Below, piece by piece: positions 27,053 through 35,410 of a stretch of 64,000 bases of DNA; positions within the stretch are counted from its first letter, which is position 1, and every line of letters starts with the position of its first letter. The stretch is from the NCBI GenBank assembly GCA_964548025.1, contig CAZJRI010000007.1, forward strand, positions 1 to 64,000, in the 5' to 3' direction. This stretch comes from JAHRVQ01 sp964548025 (GTDB taxonomy: Bacteria; Pseudomonadota; Gammaproteobacteria; Pseudomonadales; Azotimanducaceae). The notes beneath the pieces were generated by a model. The model worked only from the letters and a program-made list of their open reading frames with translations. It was not told where the DNA came from and made no database searches. Position numbers and translations under genes: made by a program.

Positions 27053-29128
27053 ATCCTCGCTGGCGAAATCATAGTCCATGTCCTCAAGAGGAGGAGATAT
27101 ATAGAAGCCCTGAATGAAATTGATACCTGATTCCCAGAGGGTGGAAAGAACCATTGGATTTTCTACGCCGGAAATAGCAGTCAACACACCGGTAGATTGC
27201 AGGGATTTGGCCATCTCAACGAGTTCCTTCTGCTTCTCCTCGTTGTTCTCAATTTGTTGCGCAAAAGAACCATCCAGCTTTACGTAATCAGGCGTCAGAT
27301 GTTTTAACAGGTTAAACGGATTCAGCGAACATCCGAAATGGTTAATGGAAGTTTTACAGTGAAGCTGTGCCATGCCTTTGGCAAATTTCGCAACGACTTT
27401 GATATAGGATGTTGCGTCATTTTCATGGATCTGAAAAATAATCGCATCGCTTGGGAGTCTGGCAGCCTTGAGTGCCACACTCATCCACGGAAGAAAAGTG
27501 TCGTCAGCGACTGATTTGTGCGTAAGATTAATAAACAGTCTTGCCTTGCTCCCGTTAGAGCGATGCACTGAGAGCAATTTAATAGACTGAAGAATGACCC
27601 AGCGGTCGAGTTTCTCCAACAGTCCGGCTTCTTCTGCGGGGCCTAGAAACTGGCCCGGGTAGAGCTCATTGCCGTCGTCATCAAGCAGTCTCAACAATAC
27701 CTCGAATTGTTCATCGTCATCACCATGCAGGCTGATAATCGGCTGAAACATCAACTTGAATGAATTGTCAGCAATCGCGTTTCGAACCAATTCGATGATG
27801 TTTTCCGATGTCAGTGCCTTGCCTTCTTCACCGACCTTCACCTGAGCGGGTTGATAGAATTTAACGCCATTACCGTTCTCGATAGACATGGCCGCCTGGT
27901 GTGCACGGGAGATAATCTCTTCTGCCGTTGGTGCGTTCTCTGAAATTCGTGCCATACCGACACTGATAGTCGCGTGGTAGGACTTCCCGGAGACTTCAGA
28001 CATGTGTTTGTCGATTTTTTGCTGAATCTGTTCTGCCAGTTTGGTGGCAGTTTCTTTATCTCCATCCGGTATGAGCATGGTGAAGACATCATCGCCGAAC
28101 CTGGCCATGAGGTTCGACTCGTCAACTTCCCGTTTGAGGAGAGCAGCCAGATCTCCCAGCACCAGATCTGCGTTTGAGATACCTGCCTCGGTTCGAAGAT
28201 GGGCAAAATTGTCGATACTCATATAGAAGAGAACGTAGGATCGTGTGGCTTCATGAGCACTGTCTACTGCCGATTCGAGTTGCTCGATAAAATAGGCTCT
28301 GTTATACAAGCCTGTCAGCAGGTCCTGGCTGGATATTTCCTTTATGCGATCTTCCAGAGCGAGATCGTCAGTCAGTGTCTGGAATATCACCTGGGTACAC
28401 GCTTCTCCGTCATAAGTTGCATTTGAAAGAGATAGGCTTGTCAGGATTCTTGAGTCATCACTCGTAGTACAGGTAAATTCCTCGGATTCTGAGTCGATGT
28501 CTTCATACGACTTTAAGTAGTTCTTGAACTTATCCTGATCTTCGCTGGCGATGAGATCGATGATTGGAATTCCCGCAAATTCATCAGGATCTTCGTAACC
28601 GAATAACTGAGCGTAGGTTGCATTGGTATAAATATGCATGCCCTCGTGAACATAAGCGATTGCAGATGTTGAACTTGCAAGCAACAATTGATTTCGCCGG
28701 TCGAATTCCCTTACTTCAACCTCGGCTCGTTTGCGCATTCGCCGGTGTTCCAGGTTATTCAGCTCTCTCTGGATAATCAGGGTGAACCGTTCATCATCGT
28801 CGTCAAGAGCAACATCAAGTGCGCCCATCCGCAATCCTTCCGTAATGGAATCAGGATCACGGTCATTGGCAATGAGTATGATGGGTATATCCTTCTCCTG
28901 ATCTCTGACGATCTGAATTACCCGTTCCATCGTCAATCCGCAAGCTTCATTGACGCCGAGAAGAAGATCCCAGCTTTGTTCCTTGAGCTTGTCCATGAGA
29001 TCGCTCTCAGACTCAATCTGATGCGCTCTGGTCGCACGACCCGCTGTTCGTAGCAGTACGATCAATTCTTCAGCGTTATTCTGAGATTCCTCAAGAATAA
29101 GTAATCTGATTGGTCCTTTTTCGCTCAT
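27047..29128 (-). CDS. fimX: FimX-like c-di-GMP receptor with degenerate GGDEF and EAL domains
   Basis: The 693-residue protein has the layout receiver-like domain (about 8-125), PAS (about 140-260), GGDEF (about 265-430) and EAL (about 440-690). The GGDEF signature reads RFGDDVF, not GG[DE]EF, so cyclase activity is unlikely. The EAL signature reads FEVLLRL, so phosphodiesterase activity is unlikely too. FimX of P. aeruginosa has the same four domains, a degenerate GGDEF, an EVL motif that binds c-di-GMP, 691 residues, and lies beside serB. It promotes type IV pilus assembly and twitching motility. The receiver lacks a clear phospho-acceptor pattern. It converges on serB. The adjacent pilin-like gene at 47 kb and the PilB-like ATPase suggest the cell makes pili. 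Confidence 0.88.
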   Translation of the reverse strand: MSEKGPIRLLILEESQNNAEELIVLLRTAGRATRAHQIESESDLMDKLKEQSWDLLLGVNEACGLTMERVIQIVRDQEKDIPIILIANDRDPDSITEGLRMGALDVALDDDDERFTLIIQRELNNLEHRRMRKRAEVEVREFDRRNQLLLASSTSAIAYVHEGMHIYTNATYAQLFGYEDPDEFAGIPIIDLIASEDQDKFKNYLKSYEDIDSESEEFTCTTSDDSRILTSLSLSNATYDGEACTQVIFQTLTDDLALEDRIKEISSQDLLTGLYNRAYFIEQLESAVDSAHEATRSYVLFYMSIDNFAHLRTEAGISNADLVLGDLAALLKREVDESNLMARFGDDVFTMLIPDGDKETATKLAEQIQQKIDKHMSEVSGKSYHATISVGMARISENAPTAEEIISRAHQAAMSIENGNGVKFYQPAQVKVGEEGKALTSENIIELVRNAIADNSFKLMFQPIISLHGDDDEQFEVLLRLLDDDGNELYPGQFLGPAEEAGLLEKLDRWVILQSIKLLSVHRSNGSKARLFINLTHKSVADDTFLPWMSVALKAARLPSDAIIFQIHENDATSYIKVVAKFAKGMAQLHCKTSINHFGCSLNPFNLLKHLTPDYVKLDGSFAQQIENNEEKQKELVEMAKSLQSTGVLTAISGVENPMVLSTLWESGINFIQGFYISPPLEDMDYDFASEDL

Positions 29129-29210
29129 TTAGCCTTCGGCCCTTTCTGGAACGGCATACTATAGCAGATATGATCTTGCTGGCACTTCTCATTACCCCTC
29201 AATCATCCAC

Positions 29211-30209
29211 TCATATGATGGGTATTTTGGATTGACCACCAGGTATTTCCTGTACCAGTTTTGGAACAAGGTAACCGGGAAGTTGAGCCCTTAGACCATC
29301 GACCAGATTGATGGCAGTTTGCCGGTCAACGTTAAAGTGGGCGGAACCTGATACCGGATCCAACAGATGAAGGTAGTAGGGGAGAATATTCGCGTCAAAG
29401 AGTCGCTGAGACAGGTGAGTCAGATCGTCGACCGAATCATTGACGCGTTTCAACAGTACACTCTGGTTTAACAGGGTGGTCCCTGAATTATTAAGTTTGT
29501 TCATCGCGTCAATAACCTGATCGTCTATCTCATTGGCATGGTTAATATGGTTGACCAGGACTACTTTTAATTTTCTGCTGTTCAGTATGTTCAATAACTG
29601 ATCAGAAATTCTCTGGGGAATGGCAACGGGCATACGGCTGTGAATTCTCAGTGTTTTAACGTGGGTAATTTCCTCGATTTTACCGATCAACCATTTCAGA
29701 CGATTGTCAGGCAACATCAGAGGATCACCGCCGCTTAAGATAACTTCCGTGATAGTAGAGTCATCACTCAGGTATTTAATGAGCTGCTGCCACTCTTGAG
29801 TATCGGGTTGAAAATCCTGATATGGGAAGTTTCGTCTAAAGCAAAATCGGCAGTTGATTGCACATGCACCGGAGACAATTATCAGCACCCGTCCCTGGTA
29901 TTTCCGGATTAATCCTGTTCCGGGTGTGTAATCGGCTTCATTAAGCGGATGATCCGTATATCCGATGACAGATTCAGTCTCGAAATGGGAGGATAATATT
30001 TGCAGGAGCAGAGGATCAGAAGGATTGCCCTTTTCGATGCGGCTCAGAAATGGCGCGGGCACCAGTAGTGGAAAGTCGGAATAGTGAGATTGAGCAGGCA
30101 ATCCCAGTATGTCCATCAGATCTCTGATATCGGAAATTGCATTTTTGACCAGATCCTGCCAGGAAAGGGTCTGCAAAGTCATATCGGTTAACGGTATCAT
30201 AGGCGGCAT
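29211..30209 (-). CDS. epmB: EF-P-(R)-beta-lysine precursor enzyme: lysine 2,3-aminomutase-like
   Basis: EpmB converts (S)-lysine to (R)-beta-lysine, which EpmA attaches to elongation factor P. It is a radical SAM and PLP enzyme. The 332-residue protein has the iron-sulfur motif C116-x3-C120-x2-C123 (GACAINCRFCFRRNFPYQ), ILSGGDPLM for SAM, RIHSRMPV, and a C-terminal PLP domain. The normal size is about 340. It is divergent from efp with only 24 bp between starts, so the efp promoter must overlap the epmB 5' end unless epmB starts later (in-frame Met codons at 30200 and 30182). Together with efp and epmA it forms a complete modification module. Confidence 0.95.
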   Translation of the reverse strand: MPPMIPLTDMTLQTLSWQDLVKNAISDIRDLMDILGLPAQSHYSDFPLLVPAPFLSRIEKGNPSDPLLLQILSSHFETESVIGYTDHPLNEADYTPGTGLIRKYQGRVLIIVSGACAINCRFCFRRNFPYQDFQPDTQEWQQLIKYLSDDSTITEVILSGGDPLMLPDNRLKWLIGKIEEITHVKTLRIHSRMPVAIPQRISDQLLNILNSRKLKVVLVNHINHANEIDDQVIDAMNKLNNSGTTLLNQSVLLKRVNDSVDDLTHLSQRLFDANILPYYLHLLDPVSGSAHFNVDRQTAINLVDGLRAQLPGYLVPKLVQEIPGGQSKIPII

Positions 30210-30233
30210 ATGTTGAATCGAAGAGTTTGATTA

Positions 30234-30809
30234 ATGGCGTCGTATTCTACCAATGAATTCAAATCGGGTCTCAAAGTCATGTTGGAAGGTGATCCTTGCT
30301 CGATCCTGGAAAATGAGTTTGTTAAGCCAGGCAAGGGGCAGGCGTTTAATCGGGTTAAACTGCGCAACCTGATTTCAGGGCGAGTCTGGGAGCGGACATT
30401 CAAGTCCGGCGAATCCATAGAAGGTGCCGATGTCATGGAGCACGAGATGGAGTACCTCTACACTGATGGCGAACACTGGCACTTCATGAAGACGGATGGC
30501 AGTTATGATCAGATGGGTGCCGATAAATCCGCTGTTGATGAGTGTATTCAATGGCTCAAAGAAACAGAAAGATATACGGTAACCCTGTGGAACGATAATC
30601 CCATTGCAGTCACCGCCCCAAATTTTATTGAGCTGGAAGTGACAGATACAGACCCTGGTCTGAAAGGTGATACGGCACAGGGAGGTACTAAACCGGCCAC
30701 TCTGAGTACAGGTGCGGTGGTTAAAGTACCCTTGTTTATCAATATTGGCGAGGTACTGCGCATCGACACACGAACTGGTGAGTATCAGAACCGCGCCAAA
30801 TCCGAGTGA
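30234..30809 (+). CDS. efp: Elongation factor P
   Basis: EF-P rescues ribosomes stalled at polyproline. The 191-residue, three-domain protein has the acceptor loop VKPGKGQAF with lysine at position 34, the residue beta-lysylated in E. coli. This agrees with the presence of epmB and epmA on either side. KYOW-like domain 1 ends about residue 65. S1-like domains follow, with GVVKVPLFINIGEVLRIDTRTGEYQNRAK replaced here by GAVVKVPLFINIGEV at the C-terminus, the usual family ending. epmA starts 13 bp downstream. Confidence 0.97.
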   Translation: MASYSTNEFKSGLKVMLEGDPCSILENEFVKPGKGQAFNRVKLRNLISGRVWERTFKSGESIEGADVMEHEMEYLYTDGEHWHFMKTDGSYDQMGADKSAVDECIQWLKETERYTVTLWNDNPIAVTAPNFIELEVTDTDPGLKGDTAQGGTKPATLSTGAVVKVPLFINIGEVLRIDTRTGEYQNRAKSE

Positions 30810-30822
30810 TAAATTAGATTCG

Positions 30823-31791
30823 ATGGCTGATTCGCCACTGATCTCTCTCTCCGCCCTTTCGGACAGGGCAAGAATGTTGGCAGTTATTCGGCGTTTTTTT
30901 GCAGACAAGGGGATCATGGAGGTGGTGACTCCCGTTCTGGGTCATCGAGGTACTACTGACCCTCATATTGAAAGTATGGTGCTCTCACAGGGTGGTCAGA
31001 CTTTCTTCCTGCAGACTTCGCCGGAATTTGCCATGAAACGACTCCTGGCCGCCGGGTCAGGAGCCATTTACCAGCTTTGTCCATCTTTCAGGTGGGGTGA
31101 AACGGGCAGGCAGCATAACCCTGAATTCAGCCTGCTTGAGTGGTACCGGCCCTCGTTCAGCCCCGGGGAGCTGATGACTGAACTGGGAGAACTCCTGTCT
31201 CAGCTATGCATCGAATTTGAAGTGAATTTTGAGATGCCTGAACCAAGAACTTACAAAGATCTGTTTCAGAATCGATTCGACCTGAACCCGCATTCGGCTA
31301 CTGTTGATGAGCTGTATTCGATTGCAAACGATCAGTTCAAAAACCTGGTTTCACATCTTGAATGGGACGATGAGGGAAGAATTGATGATATCCGGGATCT
31401 CCTGTTCAGTACCGGTATAGAACCGACGCTGGAGGATGTGAGTTTCGTCACGAATTTTCCATCGTCCCAGGCTGCGCTCGCGAAAACGGACGCGGTGGAT
31501 GGTGATCTGGTCGCCCTTAGATTCGAGCTCTACTGGCAAGGAGTTGAACTGGCAAACGGTTATGATGAGCTGAAAGATCCGGAGGAACTGATCAGAAGGA
31601 CGAGTATCGACAACAGCATCAGACAATCCCGAAATCTGCCTTTGATGGAAATAGATGATCGATTATTAGAGGCGATGACACTGATGCCTGAATGCAGCGG
31701 TGTCGCGGTGGGTATTGATCGCTTGCAGATGTTGCTGACCGGTAAATCATCGCTAAGAGAGGTGATGAGCTTCACTATGGAAAACAGTTAG
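30823..31791 (+). CDS. epmA: EF-P--(R)-beta-lysine ligase
   Basis: EpmA (also GenX/PoxA) is a truncated class II lysyl-tRNA synthetase that attaches beta-lysine to EF-P Lys34. It lacks the anticodon-binding domain, giving 323 residues (E. coli 325). Class II motifs are visible: motif 1 around VVTPVLGHRGTTDPHIESM, motif 2 with FRWGETGRQHNPEFSLLEWY, and motif 3 GVAVGIDRLQMLL. The ATG at 30823 gives the family N-terminus. A longer in-frame reading from 30712 would run through the end of efp and is rejected. It is followed by the convergent psd gene. Confidence 0.96.
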   Translation: MADSPLISLSALSDRARMLAVIRRFFADKGIMEVVTPVLGHRGTTDPHIESMVLSQGGQTFFLQTSPEFAMKRLLAAGSGAIYQLCPSFRWGETGRQHNPEFSLLEWYRPSFSPGELMTELGELLSQLCIEFEVNFEMPEPRTYKDLFQNRFDLNPHSATVDELYSIANDQFKNLVSHLEWDDEGRIDDIRDLLFSTGIEPTLEDVSFVTNFPSSQAALAKTDAVDGDLVALRFELYWQGVELANGYDELKDPEELIRRTSIDNSIRQSRNLPLMEIDDRLLEAMTLMPECSGVAVGIDRLQMLLTGKSSLREVMSFTMENS

Positions 31792-31872
31792 TGCAGATAC
31801 CGGCAAGAAATGTCATAAGTTGGTTTATGAATATGATGCGCGGGTTAATCAAATCAGGGGCCAGTTACTTTT

Positions 31873-32676
31873 TCAGGCGAGAGATTGTCCAAATTTAATC
31901 TCCTGGTTTGTCTCTCGCTGCCAGTTGATCCGGTTTTCCGTCAGGATGATGACAGTTGATCCCATCTGGAACTGCCCGAGTTCATCACCGATGTTGAATT
32001 TCTTGCGAGTATCAAAATCCTCCTTTATCAAGGTCTTCGCTTTATAAGGGCGATCTCGCCAGATGGGCTGAATAGCAGCAACGATCATCGCCCCCACCAT
32101 TATTACGGCCATCTTTCCTTCGTTGGAATCAAACTCCATGACCAGGCGTTCATTGATAGCGAACAGGTCTTTGAGTCCTTCCGTAGTCGCCTGGTTTACA
32201 GAAAACAGTTTTCCAGGGACATATCTGGCGCTGCGGAGAATGGCATTAGATGGGCAGTGAACCCGGTGATAGTCCTTCGGAGACAGGTAGATCGTGGCAA
32301 AACTGCCTTGTTGGTACGCTGTACAGTTTTCTTTAGCCAGGAGTTTGTTAACAGAGTAGTTGATACCCTTTGCTTGTACGATAGATTCGCCATTGACAGA
32401 GCCAATCGCCGATATCGAGCCGTCAGCCGGTGAACAGATCGTACCTGAAACAGGGCGTGCGCCATCCTTTAATTGTCGGGTAAAGAAGTGATTGAACGAT
32501 GGATAGGAATTGATGTCTTCATCCTGCGCTTCTGACAAGTTGATAGAATATTTCCTGATTGCGATGCGAATACAGATGTTTTTGAGCCACCGGATATTAC
32601 TGTTTGCGACATAACCGACGAGGCGGGATATGAGATGCTGTGGTAGTAATCGTTGCAGTAATATAAACAAATTCAC
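31873..32676 (-). CDS. psd: Phosphatidylserine decarboxylase proenzyme
   Basis: Psd makes phosphatidylethanolamine, the main membrane phospholipid, at the inner membrane. It self-cleaves at a G-S-T motif, the Ser becoming the pyruvoyl cofactor; here the motif is FQMGSTVIIL with S at about 240 of 267. Other landmarks are FNHFFTRQLKDGARP, SPADGSI and LSPKDYHRVHCP, all typical. The GTG start overlaps the rhdA stop by 4 bp (GTGA), so the two are coupled. The protein is slightly shorter than E. coli Psd at the C-terminus (322 there), but both processing products are present. Confidence 0.95.
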   Translation of the reverse strand: MNLFILLQRLLPQHLISRLVGYVANSNIRWLKNICIRIAIRKYSINLSEAQDEDINSYPSFNHFFTRQLKDGARPVSGTICSPADGSISAIGSVNGESIVQAKGINYSVNKLLAKENCTAYQQGSFATIYLSPKDYHRVHCPSNAILRSARYVPGKLFSVNQATTEGLKDLFAINERLVMEFDSNEGKMAVIMVGAMIVAAIQPIWRDRPYKAKTLIKEDFDTRKKFNIGDELGQFQMGSTVIILTENRINWQRETNQEIKFGQSLA

Positions 32677-33476
32677 AATCCGGGTTCTATTGGGGTATCA
32701 GGATCATTCCCCCATTCCGACCATGAGCCGTCATATGCGCGAATGTCATATCCCAGGGATTTTCCGACGAGGTAGGTAAAACCGGAGCGATGGTGGGTCT
32801 GACAGTGGGTAATAATCTTCTTAGTGGAGGAGATGCCAATCGACGCTAACAATTCAGCGATGTCGGCTCGAATGCGGAGTTGTTGATCCGGGTCCATGGC
32901 GCTTGTCCATTCCAGATTAATGGCACCGGGAATATGCCCGCCCCGCATGGCAACGACTTTTTTACCTTCATATTCCGCAGGTGTCCTGGCGTCCCAGATA
33001 ACGGTGTCCTGGTCTTCGAGACTCAAAAGTACATCGGCTTTAGTGGCTATGTAATCGGTATTAATTGACAAGTGGGGTGTGGTTGCAGCAACGCTGGGCA
33101 ATTCAGTCGTTGTAGGTAGTTGTGACGCCAGCCAGGCATGTATTCCACCGTTTAGATAGGATGTTTTGGAATGCCCGATGATATCGAGTGTCCAGATAAA
33201 GCGACCAGCCCAACCCCCTCCTTCGTCGTCATAGGCGACGATATGCTTGTCCGGGTGATAGCCGATTCTTGAAAATAGTGCCTCAAGGCGTTCTATCCCG
33301 GGCAATTTACCCGTGGCTGGTTTCACGCCGGAGACCAGTTCAGCCGGTGCCACATGAATTGCGCCCTCAAGGTGGGCGAGCTCATAGTTGGTTTCTGAGC
33401 AAAGGTCCACAATGAGTAAATCATGGGTTGATCTGAGATTTGATAGTTCTGCTGGTTCTAAGATGAGCGGAATCAT
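32673..33476 (-). CDS. rhdA: Rhodanese / thiosulfate sulfurtransferase
   Basis: This 267-residue two-domain rhodanese transfers sulfane sulfur, in vitro from thiosulfate to cyanide. The inactive N-domain covers about 1-125 and the catalytic domain about 145-267. The active-site loop HCQTHHRSG (Cys225) is the same as I recall for Azotobacter/Pseudomonas RhdA, rather than the CGSGVTA loop of mercaptopyruvate sulfurtransferases. The CRP-like TPAEYEGKKV...RGGHIPGAINLEW segment is intact. It is upstream of, and coupled to, psd, as in Pseudomonas. It is divergent from orn across a 213-bp gap with tandem repeats. Confidence 0.9.
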   Translation of the reverse strand: MIPLILEPAELSNLRSTHDLLIVDLCSETNYELAHLEGAIHVAPAELVSGVKPATGKLPGIERLEALFSRIGYHPDKHIVAYDDEGGGWAGRFIWTLDIIGHSKTSYLNGGIHAWLASQLPTTTELPSVAATTPHLSINTDYIATKADVLLSLEDQDTVIWDARTPAEYEGKKVVAMRGGHIPGAINLEWTSAMDPDQQLRIRADIAELLASIGISSTKKIITHCQTHHRSGFTYLVGKSLGYDIRAYDGSWSEWGNDPDTPIEPGL

Positions 33477-33561
33477 TGATCATATTCAAATAAAAAACAG
33501 GAGCACATTCTACTGTAAGTGAAGTACCGGTGCAGAAATTAACCGAAAGCCGTGCAGTTAC

Positions 33562-33626
33562 AATCGTTCGATAGAATCGTTCGATAGAATCGTTCGATAG
33601 AATCGTTCGATAGAATCCATCGATAG
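33562..33626. repeat. Tandem array of a 13-bp unit, five copies
   Basis: AATCGTTCGATAG repeats four times without error (33562-33613) and a fifth time with two changes (AATCCATCGATAG, 33614-33626). The array lies in the rhdA-orn divergent spacer, 64 bp before the orn start. The unit holds the dyad-like TTCGA. It could be slippage or an array of regulator sites. There are no unique spacers, so it is not CRISPR. Confidence 0.9.
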
Positions 33627-33689
33627 AACAAAGACGTGGTATATAAATTTCGTTAACATAGGACTTCGTTGTTCTATATTGGAAAACAA

Positions 33690-34238
33690 GTGTCGTATTC
33701 TGAGAATCTGGTTTGGATGGACCTCGAAATGACCGGTCTGGATCCGAAAGTAGATCGGATAATCGAAGTAGCGACGATCATTACGGATTCATCACTTAAT
33801 ATTGTTGAAGAAGGCCCGGTGATTGTTGTCAGCCAGGATCAGACCCTGCTCGATGGTATGGATGAGTGGAACATGAATCACCATACGAGCTCCGGGTTAC
33901 TCGATAGAATAAAGAAAGAAGGCGTCTCTGAAGCTGAAGCAGAGTCTGTCACGCTGGATTTTGTGAAGATGCACGTAGAATTCGGAGAGTCGCCCCTCTG
34001 TGGAAATACAATCGGACAAGACAGACGTTTTCTGGAACGCTACATGACTGATCTTGAATCCTACCTGCACTATCGAAGTATCGATGTCAGCAGTATCAAG
34101 GAGTTGGCTTTGCGGTGGCGACCTGATGTCCATGACGGCGTGGTAAAAAAAGGCGTTCACAGGGCAATTGACGATATCCGGGAATCCATCGAGGAATTAA
34201 AATATTATCGGGCGCATTTCTTCAGGCTGGATGAATAG
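33690..34238 (+). CDS. orn: Oligoribonuclease
   Basis: Orn degrades 2-5 nt RNAs to mononucleotides and is the enzyme that clears pGpG from c-di-GMP turnover. The 182-residue DEDDh exonuclease opens MSYSENLVWMDLEMTGLDP (first DE pair D12, E14), with GNTIGQDRRFL and a C-terminal HRAIDDIRESIEELKYY. The GTG at 33690 gives the family N-terminus and has GGAAAA just upstream. A TTG at 33669 would add seven unmatched residues. The 3' end overlaps the convergent queG by 17 bp. Confidence 0.96.
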   Translation: MSYSENLVWMDLEMTGLDPKVDRIIEVATIITDSSLNIVEEGPVIVVSQDQTLLDGMDEWNMNHHTSSGLLDRIKKEGVSEAEAESVTLDFVKMHVEFGESPLCGNTIGQDRRFLERYMTDLESYLHYRSIDVSSIKELALRWRPDVHDGVVKKGVHRAIDDIRESIEELKYYRAHFFRLDE

Positions 34239-35322
34239 AAACAGATTTGCCTTTTTGAGCCTGTCTGTCGATTGCCCAGACGATATGTTCGGCCACCATA
34301 GTTGAAACACGATGCTTCTTTTCTTCAAGCAGTCGAATGATACTTTCATCGTAGGCTGCATTACCCAGAGCAACAGCGATATTTCTTAACCATCCATCGT
34401 AACCTGTACGTCGGATCGCAGATCCTTGCGTATTAGTGAGAAAATCATCTTCAGACCATGAAAACAGTTTCATTAGCAGGGCGCTGTCCAGTTCATGTCT
34501 GGGAGAAAAGTCTGTCTCGCCGGTATACCTGGCGAATTTGTCCCATGGACAAAATAGCATACAGTCATCGCATCCGAATATCCGGTTACCCATAGCGGGC
34601 CGAAACTCAACAGGAATGCTTCCCCTGTTTTCTATCGTTAGGTAAGAAATACATCTTCGTGCATCGAGTTGGTAGGGTGCAACAATCGCTTTAGTAGGAC
34701 AGATGTCGATGCATGCGGTACAACTCCCGCAATGATCTTCGGCATATGGGCGATCAGATATCAAGGGGATACTGGTGAAGATTTCACCGAGAAAAAACCA
34801 GGGACCGGCATCGCGATTTAATAGAAGCGTATTTTTGCCTATCCAGCCAAGACCCGCCTTTTCAGCCAGTGCCTTCTCAAGGACCGGCGCACTATCTGTA
34901 AACACTCGACCGATATGATCAGGATGATCATGGCACTTCAGGTAGTCACGCACCTGATTCCATAATTTAACAAGCCGTTTGCGAATAACCTTGTGATAGT
35001 CACGTCCGAGTGTATATCTTGCAACGTAAGCTTTTCTGTCGCTGGCCAGCACTTCAAGAGGATTTGTTTCTGATGGCAGATAATCCATCCTTACTGAGAT
35101 AACTCGTTTTGTATTTTCAAGGAGATCCGCGGGACGACTTCGCATTCGACCATGGGAAGCCATATATGCCATCTCACCGTGAAAGCTTTTCGCGAGCCAC
35201 TGATCGAGGTATTGCTCGTGTTCGTTGAGATCAGTATCCGTGATACCGACCTGCTGAAAGCCCAGTTCATTGCCCCATACATGGATCAAATTGCTGAGCT
35301 CTTTGTAATTCGAGTGTTTCAT
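34222..35322 (-). CDS. queG: Epoxyqueuosine reductase
   Basis: QueG reduces epoxyqueuosine to queuosine in tRNA wobble positions using cobalamin and two 4Fe-4S clusters. The 366-residue protein has the ferredoxin-like motifs CGSCTACIDICPTKAI and CDDCMLFCPWDKFA with DARRCISYLTIE between, and an N-terminal cobalamin-binding domain. The C-terminal HEAT-like segment (YDGWLRNIAVALGNAAYDESIIRLL) is normal. It is divergent from nnr, as in E. coli (yjeS/yjeF), and its end overlaps the orn end by 17 bp. Confidence 0.95.
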   Translation of the reverse strand: MKHSNYKELSNLIHVWGNELGFQQVGITDTDLNEHEQYLDQWLAKSFHGEMAYMASHGRMRSRPADLLENTKRVISVRMDYLPSETNPLEVLASDRKAYVARYTLGRDYHKVIRKRLVKLWNQVRDYLKCHDHPDHIGRVFTDSAPVLEKALAEKAGLGWIGKNTLLLNRDAGPWFFLGEIFTSIPLISDRPYAEDHCGSCTACIDICPTKAIVAPYQLDARRCISYLTIENRGSIPVEFRPAMGNRIFGCDDCMLFCPWDKFARYTGETDFSPRHELDSALLMKLFSWSEDDFLTNTQGSAIRRTGYDGWLRNIAVALGNAAYDESIIRLLEEKKHRVSTMVAEHIVWAIDRQAQKGKSVSIHPA

Positions 35323-35410
35323 TTAAAAAAAAGCGGACTCATTGGAAGGCTTTCTGTATGACTGCGATACATTATAATCAACATTTGGATTATTGGATGA
35401 TAATTACACT

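Noticed and set aside
30712..30822. Longer epmA reading frame through the end of efp
   Set aside because: The extra 37 residues overlap efp and match no EpmA; the ATG at 30823 fits the family.
30375..30917. Open frame antisense to efp and the start of epmA (about 180 codons)
   Set aside because: It shadows two well-supported genes and its translation resembles no family.
33562..33626. Tandem repeats that might suggest a CRISPR array
   Set aside because: The 13-bp units are directly joined with no unique spacers and no cas genes are near.
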